Shown here one piece after another: positions 43,590 through 52,713 of a stretch of 64,000 nucleotides of DNA. The stretch's first letter is position 1; every line of letters starts with the position of its first letter. A model generated the notes under the pieces. That model made no database searches and had not been told where the DNA came from. It saw only the letters and a program-made list of their open reading frames with translations. The DNA is from Sandaracinobacteroides sayramensis (GTDB lineage: Bacteria > Pseudomonadota > Alphaproteobacteria > Sphingomonadales > Sphingomonadaceae). Position numbers and translations under genes: made by a program. The DNA is taken from positions 137,092-201,091 of the forward strand of contig NZ_JAKLSQ010000007.1 of the NCBI RefSeq assembly GCF_022014495.1, given 5' to 3'.

Positions 43590-44402
43590 ATGAGCAACCG
43601 CGCAACCAACGCCAAACTGCTGCCCCCTTCCGACAGCCTGACCGTCGAGCAGGTGACGAGCGTGCACCACTGGAGCGACTTCGTCTTCAGCTTCCGCACC
43701 ACGCGGCCGTCCAGTTTCCGCTTCCGCGCCGGCGAGTTCGTGATGATCGGCCTGCCCGGGCCTGAGCGCCCCATCCTGCGCCCCTATTCCATCGTTTCCC
43801 CGAGCTGGGACGAGGAATTGGAATTCCATTCGATCAAGCTTTCGGATGGTCCGCTGACCTCGAAGCTCCAGCACATCGTGCCGGGGGACGAGATCTTCCT
43901 CGGCCGCAAGCCCACCGGCACGCTGGTGCTGGACGCGCTGGAGCCCGGCCGCCGGCTGTTCCTGCTGTCCACCGGCACCGGGATCGCCCCCTTCCTCTCG
44001 GTGCTGCGCGAGCCCGACACCTGGGAGCGGTTCGACCATGCCGTCCTCGTGCATTCGGTGCGCTCGATCGCCGACCTCGCCTACCGGCGGGAACTGGAAT
44101 CGCATCTGGCCGACGACCCGCTGGTGCGCGACCTGGCGCTGAGCAAGCTGAGCTACATCCCCACCGTCACGCGCGAGACCTTCCACACCATGGGCCGGAT
44201 CCCCGCCCTGATCGAAAGCGGCCGCCTGTTCGACGGCACCAGCGGCGAGCGGCGCCTGGACCCGGAAACGGACCGGCTGATGCTCTGCGGCTCCATGGCG
44301 ATGCTGAAGGAAACCAAGGCGCTGCTCGACGATCTGGGTTTCCGCGAAGGCTCCAACGCCCAGCCCGGCCATTATGCGGTGGAGCGCGCCTTCGTCGGCT
44401 GA
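43590..44402 (+). CDS. fpr: Ferredoxin--NADP reductase
   Basis: This 270-residue flavoprotein of the bacterial Fpr type moves electrons between NADPH and ferredoxin or flavodoxin. The FAD-binding motif is RPYSIVSPSWDEELEFHSIK near residue 70, followed by the phosphate-loop SDGPLTSKLQ. The NADP part has LLSTGTGIAPFLSVLREPDT, and the protein ends with the family tail HYAVERAFVG, in which the terminal aromatic stacks on FAD. It starts a plus-strand group that continues into DUF3572. Confidence 0.93.
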   Translation: MSNRATNAKLLPPSDSLTVEQVTSVHHWSDFVFSFRTTRPSSFRFRAGEFVMIGLPGPERPILRPYSIVSPSWDEELEFHSIKLSDGPLTSKLQHIVPGDEIFLGRKPTGTLVLDALEPGRRLFLLSTGTGIAPFLSVLREPDTWERFDHAVLVHSVRSIADLAYRRELESHLADDPLVRDLALSKLSYIPTVTRETFHTMGRIPALIESGRLFDGTSGERRLDPETDRLMLCGSMAMLKETKALLDDLGFREGSNAQPGHYAVERAFVG

Positions 44403-44444
44403 ACCCCCTTCCGGCGCATCGCCCCGATGCGCTAGGGAGGCCGC

Positions 44445-44678
44445 ATGGATTCGACGCTGGCTCTCCAGGCACTGGCCGCCATCATCGCCGAGGACGATCT
44501 GCGCGACCGCTTCCTGGCGCTGACCGGCTATGACGGCGACACCATCCGCGCCCGCGCCGGCAGCGCCGACATGGCGCAAGCCGTCGCCGATTTCCTTGGG
44601 GGCCATGAGCCGGACCTGATGCGGGTGGCGGCTCAACTGGGCGTGCCGCCCGAAAAGCTGCTGGGGCGCCGGCCGTGA
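44445..44678 (+). CDS. DUF3572 family protein
   Basis: The 77-residue helical protein fits DUF3572: ALQALAAIIAEDDLRDRFLA followed by GLG-free middle and AVADFLGGHEPDLMRVAAQL. These small proteins are widespread in alphaproteobacteria and of unknown function. AGGGAGG precedes the ATG. The last codons overlap the next gene's GTG start (GTGA), so the HAD protein is translationally coupled to it. Confidence 0.88.
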   Translation: MDSTLALQALAAIIAEDDLRDRFLALTGYDGDTIRARAGSADMAQAVADFLGGHEPDLMRVAAQLGVPPEKLLGRRP

Positions 44679-45289
44679 AGCCGCTGCTGATACTCGATTG
44701 CGACGAGGTGATCCTGGAATTCGCCAGGCCCTTCGCCCGCTGGCTGCGCGATTCGCGCGAGGTGGAGCTGAAGTTCGACAGCTTCGCCCTCGTCGGCAAC
44801 ATGCGGCACCTGAAAGACGGCAGCGCCGTCGACAAGGCCGAATTCCCGGGCCTGCTGGACGGTTTCTTCGCCGAGGGCCAGCATCTGCAGGATCCGGCCG
44901 AGGACGCCATCCGCGCCCTGACCGGCCTGCGGCGGCATATGGACCTCGTCGTCCTCACCAACATTCCCGCCGCCTTCCGCGATATCAGGCTGGAGCGGCT
45001 GAAGGCGCTGGGCCTCGACGTGCCGGTGCACGCGAACGACGGCCCCAAGGGGCGCCGGGTGAAGGAACTGGCGGGCGAGCGCCGGGCGGTCTTCGTGGAC
45101 GACCTGCCGCCGCACCACCGGAGCGCCGCCCAGCATGCGCCCGAAGTCGGCCGGCTGCACATGGTCGCCGATGCGGCGCTGGGGGGTTTGATTCCGGCCG
45201 CGCCGGATGCGCATGCGCGCATCGACCGCTGGGCGGATGCCGAGCCATGGATCATGAACTGGATGGAAGGGCAGACAGATGGGCGTTGA
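44675..45289 (+). CDS. HAD-superfamily hydrolase
   Basis: A 204-residue protein of the haloacid dehalogenase fold. Motif I is LLILDCDEVILEF, a variant of DxDxT/V with D8 and D10; motif II is VVLTNIP; the lysine motif lies near GPKGRRVKELAG; and motif III is AVFVDDLPPHH. The substrate is unknown; small-molecule phosphatase activity would be typical. GTG 44675 overlaps DUF3572, and the end overlaps the RidA gene by 11 bp. Confidence 0.85.
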   Translation: MKPLLILDCDEVILEFARPFARWLRDSREVELKFDSFALVGNMRHLKDGSAVDKAEFPGLLDGFFAEGQHLQDPAEDAIRALTGLRRHMDLVVLTNIPAAFRDIRLERLKALGLDVPVHANDGPKGRRVKELAGERRAVFVDDLPPHHRSAAQHAPEVGRLHMVADAALGGLIPAAPDAHARIDRWADAEPWIMNWMEGQTDGR

Positions 45290-45740
45290 GGACAGACTGA
45301 CGGAACTGGGCCTGGAACTGCCGGCCGCCGCCGCCCCGGTCGCCTCCTATGTGCCGACGGTCGAGGCGGACAATATGCTCTATGTCTCCGGGCAGATCAG
45401 CTTCGCCGCCGACGGCAGCCTCATCAAGGGCCGGCTGGGCGAGGATTTCAGCGTCGAGCAGGGCAAGGCCGCGGCCGAGCGCTGCGGGCTGATGATCCTG
45501 GCGCAGGTGAAGGCGGCGCTCGGCGGCAGCTTCGGCCGGGTCGAGCGGATCGTGAAGCTGGGCGTGTTCGTGCAATGCACCCCCGATTTCGCCGAGCAGC
45601 CGGAAGTGGCGAACGGCGCCTCCGACCTGTTCGTGAAGGTGCTGGGCGACGCCGGCCGGCACGCCCGCGCCGCCGTCGGCGTGCCGGCCCTGCCGCGCGG
45701 CGTGGCCGTCGAGGTGGACGCGGTCATCCAGCTTCGCTGA
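45279..45740 (+). CDS. RidA/YjgF family enamine-imine deaminase
   Basis: This 153-residue protein is a RidA-type trimeric protein, with MLYVSGQISFAADGSLIKGR, CGLMILAQVKAALGGSFGRV and VKLGVFVQCTPDFAEQPEVA. The catalytic Arg of true RidA is expected in the last third: RAAVGVPALPRGVAVEVDAV carries candidate arginines (R-x-A-V-G-V-x-x-L-P). It fits the subgroup that lacks the bacterial RidA C-terminus exactly, so enamine/imine hydrolase activity is likely but not certain. Overlaps the HAD gene upstream. Confidence 0.88.
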   Translation: MGVEDRLTELGLELPAAAAPVASYVPTVEADNMLYVSGQISFAADGSLIKGRLGEDFSVEQGKAAAERCGLMILAQVKAALGGSFGRVERIVKLGVFVQCTPDFAEQPEVANGASDLFVKVLGDAGRHARAAVGVPALPRGVAVEVDAVIQLR

Positions 45741-45747
45741 GGCCGGC

Positions 45748-46893
45748 GTGGCGGAGGCCGAAGCCCGCCTGATCGGCGCGGCGGGCAATATCGCCGCCGC
45801 CGACTGGGACAGGCTTGCCGGCGGCGAAAACCCCTTCGCCTCGCACGCGTTCATCACCAGTCTGGAAGACAGCGGCAGCGCCACGGCCGAAGCCGGCTGG
45901 CGCCCGCTGCACATCGTCACCCATGGCGCGGGCGGGGAGTTGTCCGGCATCCTGCCCGGCTATCTGAAGAGCCACAGCCAGGGCGAATATGTCTTCGACC
46001 ATGGCTGGGCGGACGCCTGGCAGCGGGCCGGCCTGCCCTATTATCCGAAGCTGCAGCACGCCACCCCCTTCACCCCCGCCACCGCGCCGAAACTGCTGGC
46101 GAAAGACCCGGAAACCCGCGCCCTGCTGGTGGCGGCCAGCGAAACCCTCGTCCGCCAGAACCGGCTTTCCAGCGCCCATGCCACCTTCCTGACCGACGCC
46201 GACGCCGCCACCTTCGAAGCCGCCGGCTGGCTGGAGCGCAACGACATCCAATATCATTGGCTGAACGACGGCGGCTGGCGCGGCTTCGGCGAGTTTCTCG
46301 GTGCCCTCAGCTCGCGCAAGCGCAAGGATCTGCGCAAGGAACGCGAAGCCGCGCTTTCCGCCATAGACGGCATAGACTGGCTGACCGGCAGCGACCTGAA
46401 CGAAGCCGCGTGGGATTCCTTCTGGGCTTTCTACCAGGACACTGGCAGCCGCAAATGGGGCCGCCCCTATCTCACCCGCCGGTTCTTCAGCCTGATCGGC
46501 GAACGCATGGCCGAGCGCATCCTGTTGGTGATGGCCCGCCGCGCCGGCCGTTATGTCGCCGGCGCCCTCAACTTCCTGGGCGCGGACTGCCTTTACGGCC
46601 GGCAATGGGGGGCGACAGAGGACATCCCCTTCCTGCATTTCGAGCTTTGCTACCATCAGGCAATCGACATCGCCTGCGCGCATGGCCTGACGCGGGTGGA
46701 GGCCGGCGCGCAAGGCGCCCACAAGCTGGCGCGCGGCTACCGCCCGGTCCTCACCCGCTCGATGCACCATATCGAGGACCGGCGCTTCCGCGACGCGGTC
46801 GAGGACTATCTGGCGCAGGAACGCTCGGCGATGCAGGCGGAAGCGCTGGCGCTGGCGGCGCAACTTCCGTTCCGCGCCGGCGAATCCGCCTGA
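45748..46893 (+). CDS. FemAB-like GNAT family protein (DUF482)
   Basis: The 381-residue protein belongs to the DUF482 group of GNAT/FemAB-like acyltransferases. Hallmarks are FASHAFITSLEDSGSA near residue 30, YFKSHSQGEYVFDHGWA-like sequence (YLKSHSQGEYVFDHGWADAW), SSRKRKDLRKEREAAL and the C-terminal VEAGAQGAHKLARGYRPVLT. The acceptor is not known, though some relatives are placed in cell-envelope synthesis. GTG 45748 lies eight bases after the RidA stop. The plus-strand cluster ends here, four bases from the convergent azoreductase. Confidence 0.88.
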   Translation: MAEAEARLIGAAGNIAAADWDRLAGGENPFASHAFITSLEDSGSATAEAGWRPLHIVTHGAGGELSGILPGYLKSHSQGEYVFDHGWADAWQRAGLPYYPKLQHATPFTPATAPKLLAKDPETRALLVAASETLVRQNRLSSAHATFLTDADAATFEAAGWLERNDIQYHWLNDGGWRGFGEFLGALSSRKRKDLRKEREAALSAIDGIDWLTGSDLNEAAWDSFWAFYQDTGSRKWGRPYLTRRFFSLIGERMAERILLVMARRAGRYVAGALNFLGADCLYGRQWGATEDIPFLHFELCYHQAIDIACAHGLTRVEAGAQGAHKLARGYRPVLTRSMHHIEDRRFRDAVEDYLAQERSAMQAEALALAAQLPFRAGESA

Positions 46894-46897
46894 CCAT

Positions 46898-47575
46898 TCA
46901 CCCGGCGGCCAGCAGCCGGTCCACCAACCGGTCCACGCCCTCTTCGGCGGCGGCGATGGACCCGGCCAGCCGTTGGTCCGCGAACTCGTCATATTCGATG
47001 GCGAGGCCATGGGATTGCGTGAGGCCGATATAGGCCATCGGCACCCGGATGCCGGCTTCCACCAGATTGCTGGCTTCCAGCCGCCCGCCCGGATCATAGC
47101 CATGATCGCCGCGGGCCGAGAGGATCACCAGCCTTTTCCCTTCGGGCAGCATCGGCCAATAGGGCTCGCCTTCGCGCGCCCGGTCGAAACCGAAGGTGAG
47201 CCCAACGCGCACCACATTGTCGATCCAGGCCTTCAGTTGCGCTGGAACACCGAAATTGTACATCGGCGCACCGATGACGATCAGGTCGGCGGCGAGCAGT
47301 TCCGCCGTCAGCCGGTCGCTTTCTAGCAGCCGCGCTTTCGCATCCGCTCCGCGCGCTTCGGGCGGCGTGAAGGCGGCGGCGATCCAGTCATGGTCCACGG
47401 GCGATGGCGGCTGGCCGCCGACATCGCGATAGACCAGTTCGTCCTCCGGCCGCGCCGCAAGCCAGCGTTCCACGAAGCGCCGCGTCAGCCTGCGGCTGTG
47501 CGACCCGTGCCGCTGCTCTCCGGAAACGCCCCTGCGGGCGCTGGAATCGATGTGCAGGATGCGAAAATCTGCCAT
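46898..47575 (-). CDS. FMN-dependent NADH-azoreductase (NAD(P)H dehydrogenase quinone family)
   Basis: The 225-residue flavodoxin-like protein starts MADFRILHIDSSARRGVSGE, the FMN phosphate loop of AzoR-type enzymes. It continues with LIVIGAPMYNFGVPAQLKAW-IDNVVRVGLTF, the classic MYNFxxPxxLKxxID signature. It reduces quinones or azo compounds by two-electron transfer. A GTG six bases upstream is an alternative start. It is divergent from a LysR-type gene across 87 bp, which suggests that regulator controls it. Confidence 0.92.
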   Translation of the reverse strand: MADFRILHIDSSARRGVSGEQRHGSHSRRLTRRFVERWLAARPEDELVYRDVGGQPPSPVDHDWIAAAFTPPEARGADAKARLLESDRLTAELLAADLIVIGAPMYNFGVPAQLKAWIDNVVRVGLTFGFDRAREGEPYWPMLPEGKRLVILSARGDHGYDPGGRLEASNLVEAGIRVPMAYIGLTQSHGLAIEYDEFADQRLAGSIAAAEEGVDRLVDRLLAAG

Positions 47576-47662
47576 AGCCACTCCATGAAATACTGAGACT
47601 CATCTTTCGGCGGCCATCATGGGGAGGCGTGGAAAGTGTGACAAAGGCGAATATCTCAACCG

Positions 47663-48592
47663 ATGGACAAGCCTGATTCATCCATAAGGCGCCGCAACCT
47701 GCCCCCGCTGGCGGCGCTTCGCGCCTTCGAGGCCGCCGCCCGCCACCTGAGCTTCCGAAAGGCGGCGGAAGAGCTTGCAGTCACGCCGACCGCCATCAGC
47801 CACCAGATTCGCCTGCTGGAAAGCGTGCTGGGCCTTTCCCTGTTCGATCGCCATATCCGGCGCATATCCCTGACAGGCGCGGGCGCGCAGCTTTTCCCGG
47901 CCTTGAGGGACGGCCTCGATTCCTTCGAGCGCGCCATTGCCGATCTTTACCCGCGAAGCCGGCGGCAGGCGGTCACGCTCACCGCCACCGCCTTCTTCAC
48001 CGCCCGCCGGCTGGTGCCAGCGCTCGCCGACTTCCGCCTGCGCTACCCGCAGTTCGAATTGCGCCTTCATGCTTCGGACGATGTGGTCGACCTGCATGCG
48101 GGGGTGGCCGATGTCGCCGTGCGCTACGGCGGCGGCCACTATCCCGGCCTGCTGTCCGAGCCGCTCTCACAGGAACGCTTCGGCTTGGTCTGCAATCCGC
48201 TCCTCGCCGTCTCCGGCCCCACCGATCTGGCGAGGGTTCCGCTGATCCATTCGGAATGGCGGCGGGCGGACTGGCAGCCGGATTGGCCCACATGGTTGCG
48301 CAAAGCCGGCCTTTCCGGGATCGACAGCCGGAAAGGCCTGCGCTTCACCGACGAGAATCACGCAGTGGACGCCGCTATCGCCGGCCAGGGCGCGGCGATT
48401 TCAAGCCTCGTGCTGCTGGAGGAGCAGTTGCAGCGCGGGCTCCTGACGAACCCCTTCGGGCCGGTTCTGGAGGGAGAGCGCTATCACCTGCTCACCACGG
48501 CGGAAAATGCGGCGTGCGAAGATGTGCGCGCGGTGATGGACTGGCTGCGCCGCCTTTCGGGGCCGAAACCCCTCCCGCAGGGGGAGGGGTAA
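47663..48592 (+). CDS. LysR-family transcriptional regulator (GcvA-like)
   Basis: The 309-residue protein has the N-terminal LysR winged helix (LPPLAALRAFEAAARHLSFR-KAAEELAVTPTAISHQIRLLE) and a C-terminal effector domain with LHAGVADVAVRYGGG and DENHAVDAAIAGQGAAISSL, both typical of the GcvA/AmpR branch. Divergence from the azoreductase gene is the common LysR target layout. A short symmetric sequence TGAGACTCA at 47594-47602 in the gap could be part of its site. The final codons of the gene (KPLPQGEG) coincide with a terminator hairpin. Confidence 0.92.
   Translation: MDKPDSSIRRRNLPPLAALRAFEAAARHLSFRKAAEELAVTPTAISHQIRLLESVLGLSLFDRHIRRISLTGAGAQLFPALRDGLDSFERAIADLYPRSRRQAVTLTATAFFTARRLVPALADFRLRYPQFELRLHASDDVVDLHAGVADVAVRYGGGHYPGLLSEPLSQERFGLVCNPLLAVSGPTDLARVPLIHSEWRRADWQPDWPTWLRKAGLSGIDSRKGLRFTDENHAVDAAIAGQGAAISSLVLLEEQLQRGLLTNPFGPVLEGERYHLLTTAENAACEDVRAVMDWLRRLSGPKPLPQGEG
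48569..48589. terminator. Hairpin at the convergent ends of the LysR gene and ahpF
   Basis: CCCCTCCC and GGGAGGGG pair around GCAGG, with AAA on the left and TAAAA on the right. It includes the last codons of the LysR gene. It could terminate either strand but lacks a long T-run. Confidence 0.5.
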
Positions 48593-48605
48593 AACCGGCC
48601 CGGCC

Positions 48606-50189
48606 TCAGGCGGCGATCGCTTCGGCCTCCGCGTCCGGCAGTCGGATCATATAGTCGAACGCCGACAGCGCTGCCTTCGAACCTTCGCCCATAGCGATCA
48701 CGATCTGCTTGTAGGGCACCGTCGTGCAATCGCCGGCCGCGAACACGCCGGGCACATTCGTTTCCCCGCGCGCGTTGGTTACGATCTCGCCATATTTCGA
48801 AAGCTCCACCGTGCCCTTCAGCCATTCGGTGTTGGGCACCAGCCCGATCTGCACGAACACGCCTTCCAGCTCGACATGGTGCACGCTGTCGTCCGCCCGG
48901 CTCTTGTAGACGAGGCCGTTCACCTTCTCGCCGTCGCCGGTGATTTCCGTCGTTTGCGCGGAGGTCAGCACGGTGACGTTCGGCAGGCTGCGCAGCTTCC
49001 TTTGCAGCACCTCGTCGGCCCTGAGCTGCGCGTCGAACTCCACCAGCGTCACATGCGCGACCAGCCCGGCGAGATCGATCGCCGCTTCCACGCCGGAGTT
49101 CCCGCCGCCCACCACCGCCACCCGCTTGCCCTTGAACAGCGGCCCGTCGCAGTGCGGGCAGAAGGCCACGCCCTTCGTCATATATTGCTCTTCGCCGGGC
49201 ACCCCCAGCCGCCGCCAGCGGGCGCCGGTCGACAGGATCACCGTGCGGCTCTTCAGGCTGGCGCCATTTTCCAGCTTCACTTCCACCAGCCCGCCCGGCG
49301 TTTCCGCCGGCACCAGCGCCACGGCCTTCTGCAGGCCCATGATGTCCACGTCGTTCGACTTCACATGCGCTTCAAGGCTCGCGGCCAGCTTCGGCCCCTC
49401 GGTGTATTCCACCGAGATGAAGTTCTCGATCCCCAGCGTGTCGTGCAGCTGCCCGCCGAAGCGTTCGGCGGCGACACCCGTGCGGATGCCCTTGCGCGCG
49501 GCATAGACGGCCGCCGCCGAGCCGGCCGGGCCACCGCCCACCACCAGCACGTCGAAGGCGGACTTGCCGGCGATCTTCGCGGCGGCCTTCGCATGGGCGT
49601 TGCTGTCCAGCTTGGCCGCGATCTGCGCCATGTCCATCCGGCCATTGGCGAAGGGCTCGCCGTTCAGGAACACGGTCGGCACCGCCATCACCTTGCGCTC
49701 GTCCACTTCGGCCTGGAACAACGCGCCGTCGATCGCCGTGTGGCGGATGCGCGGGTTCAGCACGGCCATCAGGTTCAGCGCCTGCACCACATCCGGGCAG
49801 TTCTGGCAGGAGAGGGAGAAATAGGTTTCGAAGTGGAAGTCGCCCTCCAGCCCTTGCACCTGCTCGATCACGTCCTGCGCCTCGCGGCTGGGGTGGCCGC
49901 CCACCTGCAGCAGCGCCAGCACCAGCGAGGTGAATTCATGGCCCATCGGCAGGCCGGCGAAGCGGACACCGATGTCCGTTCCCACGCGGCGGATGAGGAA
50001 GCTCGGCCGGCGGGCGTCGTCGTCGGTGCGGGCGTAGGAGACCTTGTCCGACAGGGCGGCGATCTCGCCCAGCAGCTCGGCCAGCTCGGCGGACTTGGCG
50101 CCGTCGTCCAGCGAGGCCAGAAGCTCGATCGGAAGCGTCAGCTTCTCGAGATAGGCCTTCAGTTGGGCCGTGAGATTGGCGTCGAGCAT
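48606..50189 (-). CDS. ahpF: Alkyl hydroperoxide reductase subunit F
   Basis: AhpF is the flavoprotein disulfide reductase that recycles AhpC with NADH. The 527-residue protein has a thioredoxin-like N-terminal pair with the redox centre SCQNCPD near 129-132, an FAD-binding [20 protein letters not shown] near 215, the NAD-binding [20 protein letters not shown] and the second redox centre FCPHCDG near 345, with [10 protein letters not shown] near the end. ATG 50189 has AGGAGAC upstream. It follows ahpC by 68 bp with a strong hairpin in the gap. Confidence 0.97.
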   Translation of the reverse strand: MLDANLTAQLKAYLEKLTLPIELLASLDDGAKSAELAELLGEIAALSDKVSYARTDDDARRPSFLIRRVGTDIGVRFAGLPMGHEFTSLVLALLQVGGHPSREAQDVIEQVQGLEGDFHFETYFSLSCQNCPDVVQALNLMAVLNPRIRHTAIDGALFQAEVDERKVMAVPTVFLNGEPFANGRMDMAQIAAKLDSNAHAKAAAKIAGKSAFDVLVVGGGPAGSAAAVYAARKGIRTGVAAERFGGQLHDTLGIENFISVEYTEGPKLAASLEAHVKSNDVDIMGLQKAVALVPAETPGGLVEVKLENGASLKSRTVILSTGARWRRLGVPGEEQYMTKGVAFCPHCDGPLFKGKRVAVVGGGNSGVEAAIDLAGLVAHVTLVEFDAQLRADEVLQRKLRSLPNVTVLTSAQTTEITGDGEKVNGLVYKSRADDSVHHVELEGVFVQIGLVPNTEWLKGTVELSKYGEIVTNARGETNVPGVFAAGDCTTVPYKQIVIAMGEGSKAALSAFDYMIRLPDAEAEAIAA

Positions 50190-50216
50190 GGGGGTCTCCT
50201 GAAATAGGGTGCGGTC

Positions 50217-50241
50217 GCCCGCCGCTTTCCCCGCGGCGGGC
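50217..50241 (-). promoter_or_regulatory. Intercistronic hairpin between ahpC and ahpF
   Basis: Nine perfect base pairs (GCCCGCCGC with GCGGCGGGC) around a seven-base loop lie 16 bases after the ahpC stop. There is no T-run, so it probably acts as a processing or stabilising structure, or partial terminator, giving more ahpC than ahpF. Confidence 0.55.
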
Positions 50242-50257
50242 TTCCGTCGGTTTCGGC

Positions 50258-50821
50258 TCAGATCTTGCCGACGAGGTCCAGCGAGGGGGCCAGCGTCTTC
50301 TCGCCTTCTTCCCACTTCGCCGGGCAGACTTCGCCCGGATGCGCGCGGACATAGGCGGCCGCCTTCACCTTGCGCAGCAGTTCGGCGGCGTTGCGGCCTA
50401 CGCCTTCCGAGGTGATTTCCACATATTGGATCACGCCGTCGGGATCGACCAGGAAGGTCGCGCGGTCGGCAAGGCCGGCGCCTTCGCGCATCACGCCGAA
50501 GTTGTTGGTGATCTGCCCCGACTGGTCGCCCAGCATGAAGTAGTTGATCTTGCCGACGGCCGGCGAGGTTTCATGCCAGGCCTTGTGGCTGAAGTGCGTG
50601 TCGGTCGAGACCGAATAGATTTCCACGCCGAGCTTCTGGAACTCGCCGTAAAGGTCGGCCATGTCTTCCAGTTCGGTCGGGCAGACGAAGGTGAAGTCGG
50701 CCGGGTAGAAGAAGAAGATCGCCCATTTGCCGAGCACGTCGGCCTCGGTCACGGGAACGAACTTGCCTTCCTTGAAGGCTTGCGAGGTGAAGGGCTTCAG
50801 CGAGCTTCCGATGATGGCCAT
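50258..50821 (-). CDS. ahpC: Alkyl hydroperoxide reductase subunit C (peroxiredoxin)
   Basis: AhpC is the 2-Cys peroxiredoxin that reduces hydroperoxides. The 187-residue protein has the peroxidatic Cys47 in FTFVCPTE and the resolving Cys166 in [10 protein letters not shown], plus the conserved Arg in [10 protein letters not shown]. It is the first gene of an ahpCF operon. TAGGAGAT precedes the ATG. The upstream region (50822-50980) is AT-richer and presumably carries the promoter; I could not identify a convincing OxyR site. Confidence 0.97.
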   Translation of the reverse strand: MAIIGSSLKPFTSQAFKEGKFVPVTEADVLGKWAIFFFYPADFTFVCPTELEDMADLYGEFQKLGVEIYSVSTDTHFSHKAWHETSPAVGKINYFMLGDQSGQITNNFGVMREGAGLADRATFLVDPDGVIQYVEITSEGVGRNAAELLRKVKAAAYVRAHPGEVCPAKWEEGEKTLAPSLDLVGKI

Positions 50822-50980
50822 AAAATCTCCTATTGCCAGATGAGTGGGTTCGGGCCTCGCCGTCCTACCCCCCGAATCGCCATCGAACAAATTGATTATC
50901 TGCCTGTTACAAATCGACGCAGACGATGAGAGAGAGTGGCTATGCGCCGGGTTGCCGATAGGTGTAATGGATATATCTTT

Positions 50981-51063
50981 CGTCATCCCGGGCTTGACCC
51001 GGGATCCCGCTTCTTTCCCACGCCGGCCGGAAACCCGGACCCCGGGTCAAGCCCGGGGCGACG
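50981..51063. repeat. GC-rich palindromic intergenic repeat, upstream of ahpC
   Basis: Inverted arms CGTCATCCCGGGCTTGACCC and GGTCAAGCCCGGGGCGACG surround a 40-bp middle. It ends 12 bp before the stop of the next minus-strand gene. Confidence 0.85.
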
Positions 51064-51074
51064 AAGGGGAATAT

Positions 51075-51956
51075 CTAGAGCCGCAGGTGGGCCGAAAGCG
51101 CGGGGCCTATGACGATGTTGGTGAACTGGAAACGGTCGACGGTGGACCAGTGCCGCTGGACGTCGGCGGTCAGCGCGAGGTCGACCGCGGAGTCGAGCGG
51201 CACGATCAGCCGGGTGCGCACGCGGGCGCGGATATCGCGGCGGCGGTCGCCTTCGTGGCGGTCGAAGCTGCGCCATTCGGCGTCGGCGCGCAGGTTCAGC
51301 AGCAGGTCGTTCCCGAGGGCGATGTTGCGCTGGGCGTGGGCAGCGAGTTGATACTGGTCGGCGATGGCGCGATCGGCCTGCATCCGGCGGGCGAAGAGGT
51401 TGAGGGCGGTCGCACCCCAGTTGCGGCGAACGCCCAGCGTGAAGTTGTGGAAGGTGACGACTTCGCGGCCGAAGACATGGGTGTAGATGCCGCGCGGCTC
51501 GTAGGCGGCATAGGGGGAAAGACCGGCGGCGGGATTGTCGAGGCTGACTTCCGCCGTCCCCCACCAGCCCGAGGTGTCGAGCGCCGCGTCGGGCAGCATC
51601 GCCGATAGGAACAGGCCGCCTTCGGTGAAGAAGGCGACCCGGCCTTGCCCCCAGCGGCGGGCGAGCGACCATTCCGGGTCCATGGAGACCCCCGCCTGTC
51701 TGCCGCTGCCGGCAAGGGCGCGGTTGGAACGCCAGTTGACGGGCGCCCAGAAAGCGATGCTCCAGGGCCGGTCGCGGACGGCCGGCGGCGGACCGAATTC
51801 ATATTCGTCTTCCAGCTCATGCGCTTCATAGGCCGATGCCAGCCGGCTTTCGGCCGCATCTGCCGCCTGCGCGAAAAGCGGCTGGGCAAGGAAGAGAGCC
51901 AGGGCCGATGCGAAGCCCGATGCCGGGCCCGCTCGCGACGATATCCATCCAGCCAT
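51075..51956 (-). CDS. Secreted protein, probable outer-membrane beta-barrel
   Basis: The 293-residue protein has a signal peptide (SGFASALALFLAQPLFAQA) and then alternating hydrophobic/polar strands with many aromatic ends (WSIAFWAPVNWRSN, GRVAFFTEGGLFLSAMLP, VVTFHNFTLGVRRNWGATAL) and ends in an aliphatic strand (IVIGPALSAHLRL). This is the look of a small outer-membrane barrel. I recognise no named family. GGGGTGCA precedes the ATG. It is transcribed alone, divergent from maiA. Confidence 0.7.
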   Translation of the reverse strand: MAGWISSRAGPASGFASALALFLAQPLFAQAADAAESRLASAYEAHELEDEYEFGPPPAVRDRPWSIAFWAPVNWRSNRALAGSGRQAGVSMDPEWSLARRWGQGRVAFFTEGGLFLSAMLPDAALDTSGWWGTAEVSLDNPAAGLSPYAAYEPRGIYTHVFGREVVTFHNFTLGVRRNWGATALNLFARRMQADRAIADQYQLAAHAQRNIALGNDLLLNLRADAEWRSFDRHEGDRRRDIRARVRTRLIVPLDSAVDLALTADVQRHWSTVDRFQFTNIVIGPALSAHLRL

Positions 51957-52063
51957 TGCACCCCCCTTTGCCCCGTTAATCCCACTCGGCGGGCATTGCC
52001 GCAAGGGGGCCGCAAGGGGGCTGGCGGCTGGCAAAGGCGCTGGCGTCGCGCTAGGGTCCGGCC

Positions 52064-52693
52064 ATGAAACTCTACACCTATTTCCGGTCGGGCGCGGCCT
52101 GGCGTGTGCGGATCGGCCTTCACTGGAAAGGGGTGGACTTCGAAAGCGTGCCCATCGACCTGCGCAAGGGCGGGCAGGCGGCGGCCGAGTGGCTGGCGCG
52201 CAATCCGCAGGGGCTGCTGCCCGGGCTGGAACTGGACGACGGAACGCTTCTGACCCAGTCGCTGGCGATCCTGGAATGGCTGGAGGAAACCCGGCCCGAG
52301 CAGCCTTTCCTGCCGCAGGAGCCGGTGGCGCGGGCGCGGGTGCGGGCGGTGGCGCTGGCGATCGGCGCGGACATGCATCCGGTGCAGAATCTGGGCGTGC
52401 TGAAGCGGGTGGAGGCGCTGACCGACGCCGAAACGGCGCGGCGCTGGGCGCATGACACCGTCGCGCGCGGGCTGCAATCGGTGGAGGGGCTGGTGGGGCG
52501 CAACCCCGGGCCTTTCGCCTTCGGGGCGGAGCCGACGCTGGCCGACATCCTGATCGTGCCGCAACTGTTCAACGCCCGGCGCTTCGGTGTGGACCTCAAG
52601 CCCTTCCCTCGCGTCCTGGAGATCGAAGCGGCGGCTTCGGCGCTGCCGGCCTTTCAGGCGGCGCATCCGGACGCACAACCGGACGCGGACTGA
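52064..52693 (+). CDS. maiA: Maleylacetoacetate isomerase (zeta-class glutathione transferase)
   Basis: The 209-residue protein is a zeta-class GST: KLYTYFRSGAAWRVRIGLHW carries the SSxxxRVR-like active-site motif (here SGAAWRVRI), followed by NPQGLLPGLELDDG, LTQSLAILEWLEETRP and FGAEPTLADILIVPQLFNAR. It isomerises maleylacetoacetate to fumarylacetoacetate with glutathione in tyrosine/homogentisate breakdown. The second Ser of the motif is Gly, which leaves some doubt over activity. Other homogentisate-pathway genes are not adjacent. Confidence 0.88.
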   Translation: MKLYTYFRSGAAWRVRIGLHWKGVDFESVPIDLRKGGQAAAEWLARNPQGLLPGLELDDGTLLTQSLAILEWLEETRPEQPFLPQEPVARARVRAVALAIGADMHPVQNLGVLKRVEALTDAETARRWAHDTVARGLQSVEGLVGRNPGPFAFGAEPTLADILIVPQLFNARRFGVDLKPFPRVLEIEAAASALPAFQAAHPDAQPDAD

Positions 52694-52713
52694 AGGCCCC
52701 TGTTCCAGGTCAC

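Noticed and set aside
50822-50980. OxyR binding site upstream of ahpC
   Set aside because: Some ATAA/TTAT-like half-sites occur, but the ATAG-N7-CTAT spacing is not met well enough to annotate.
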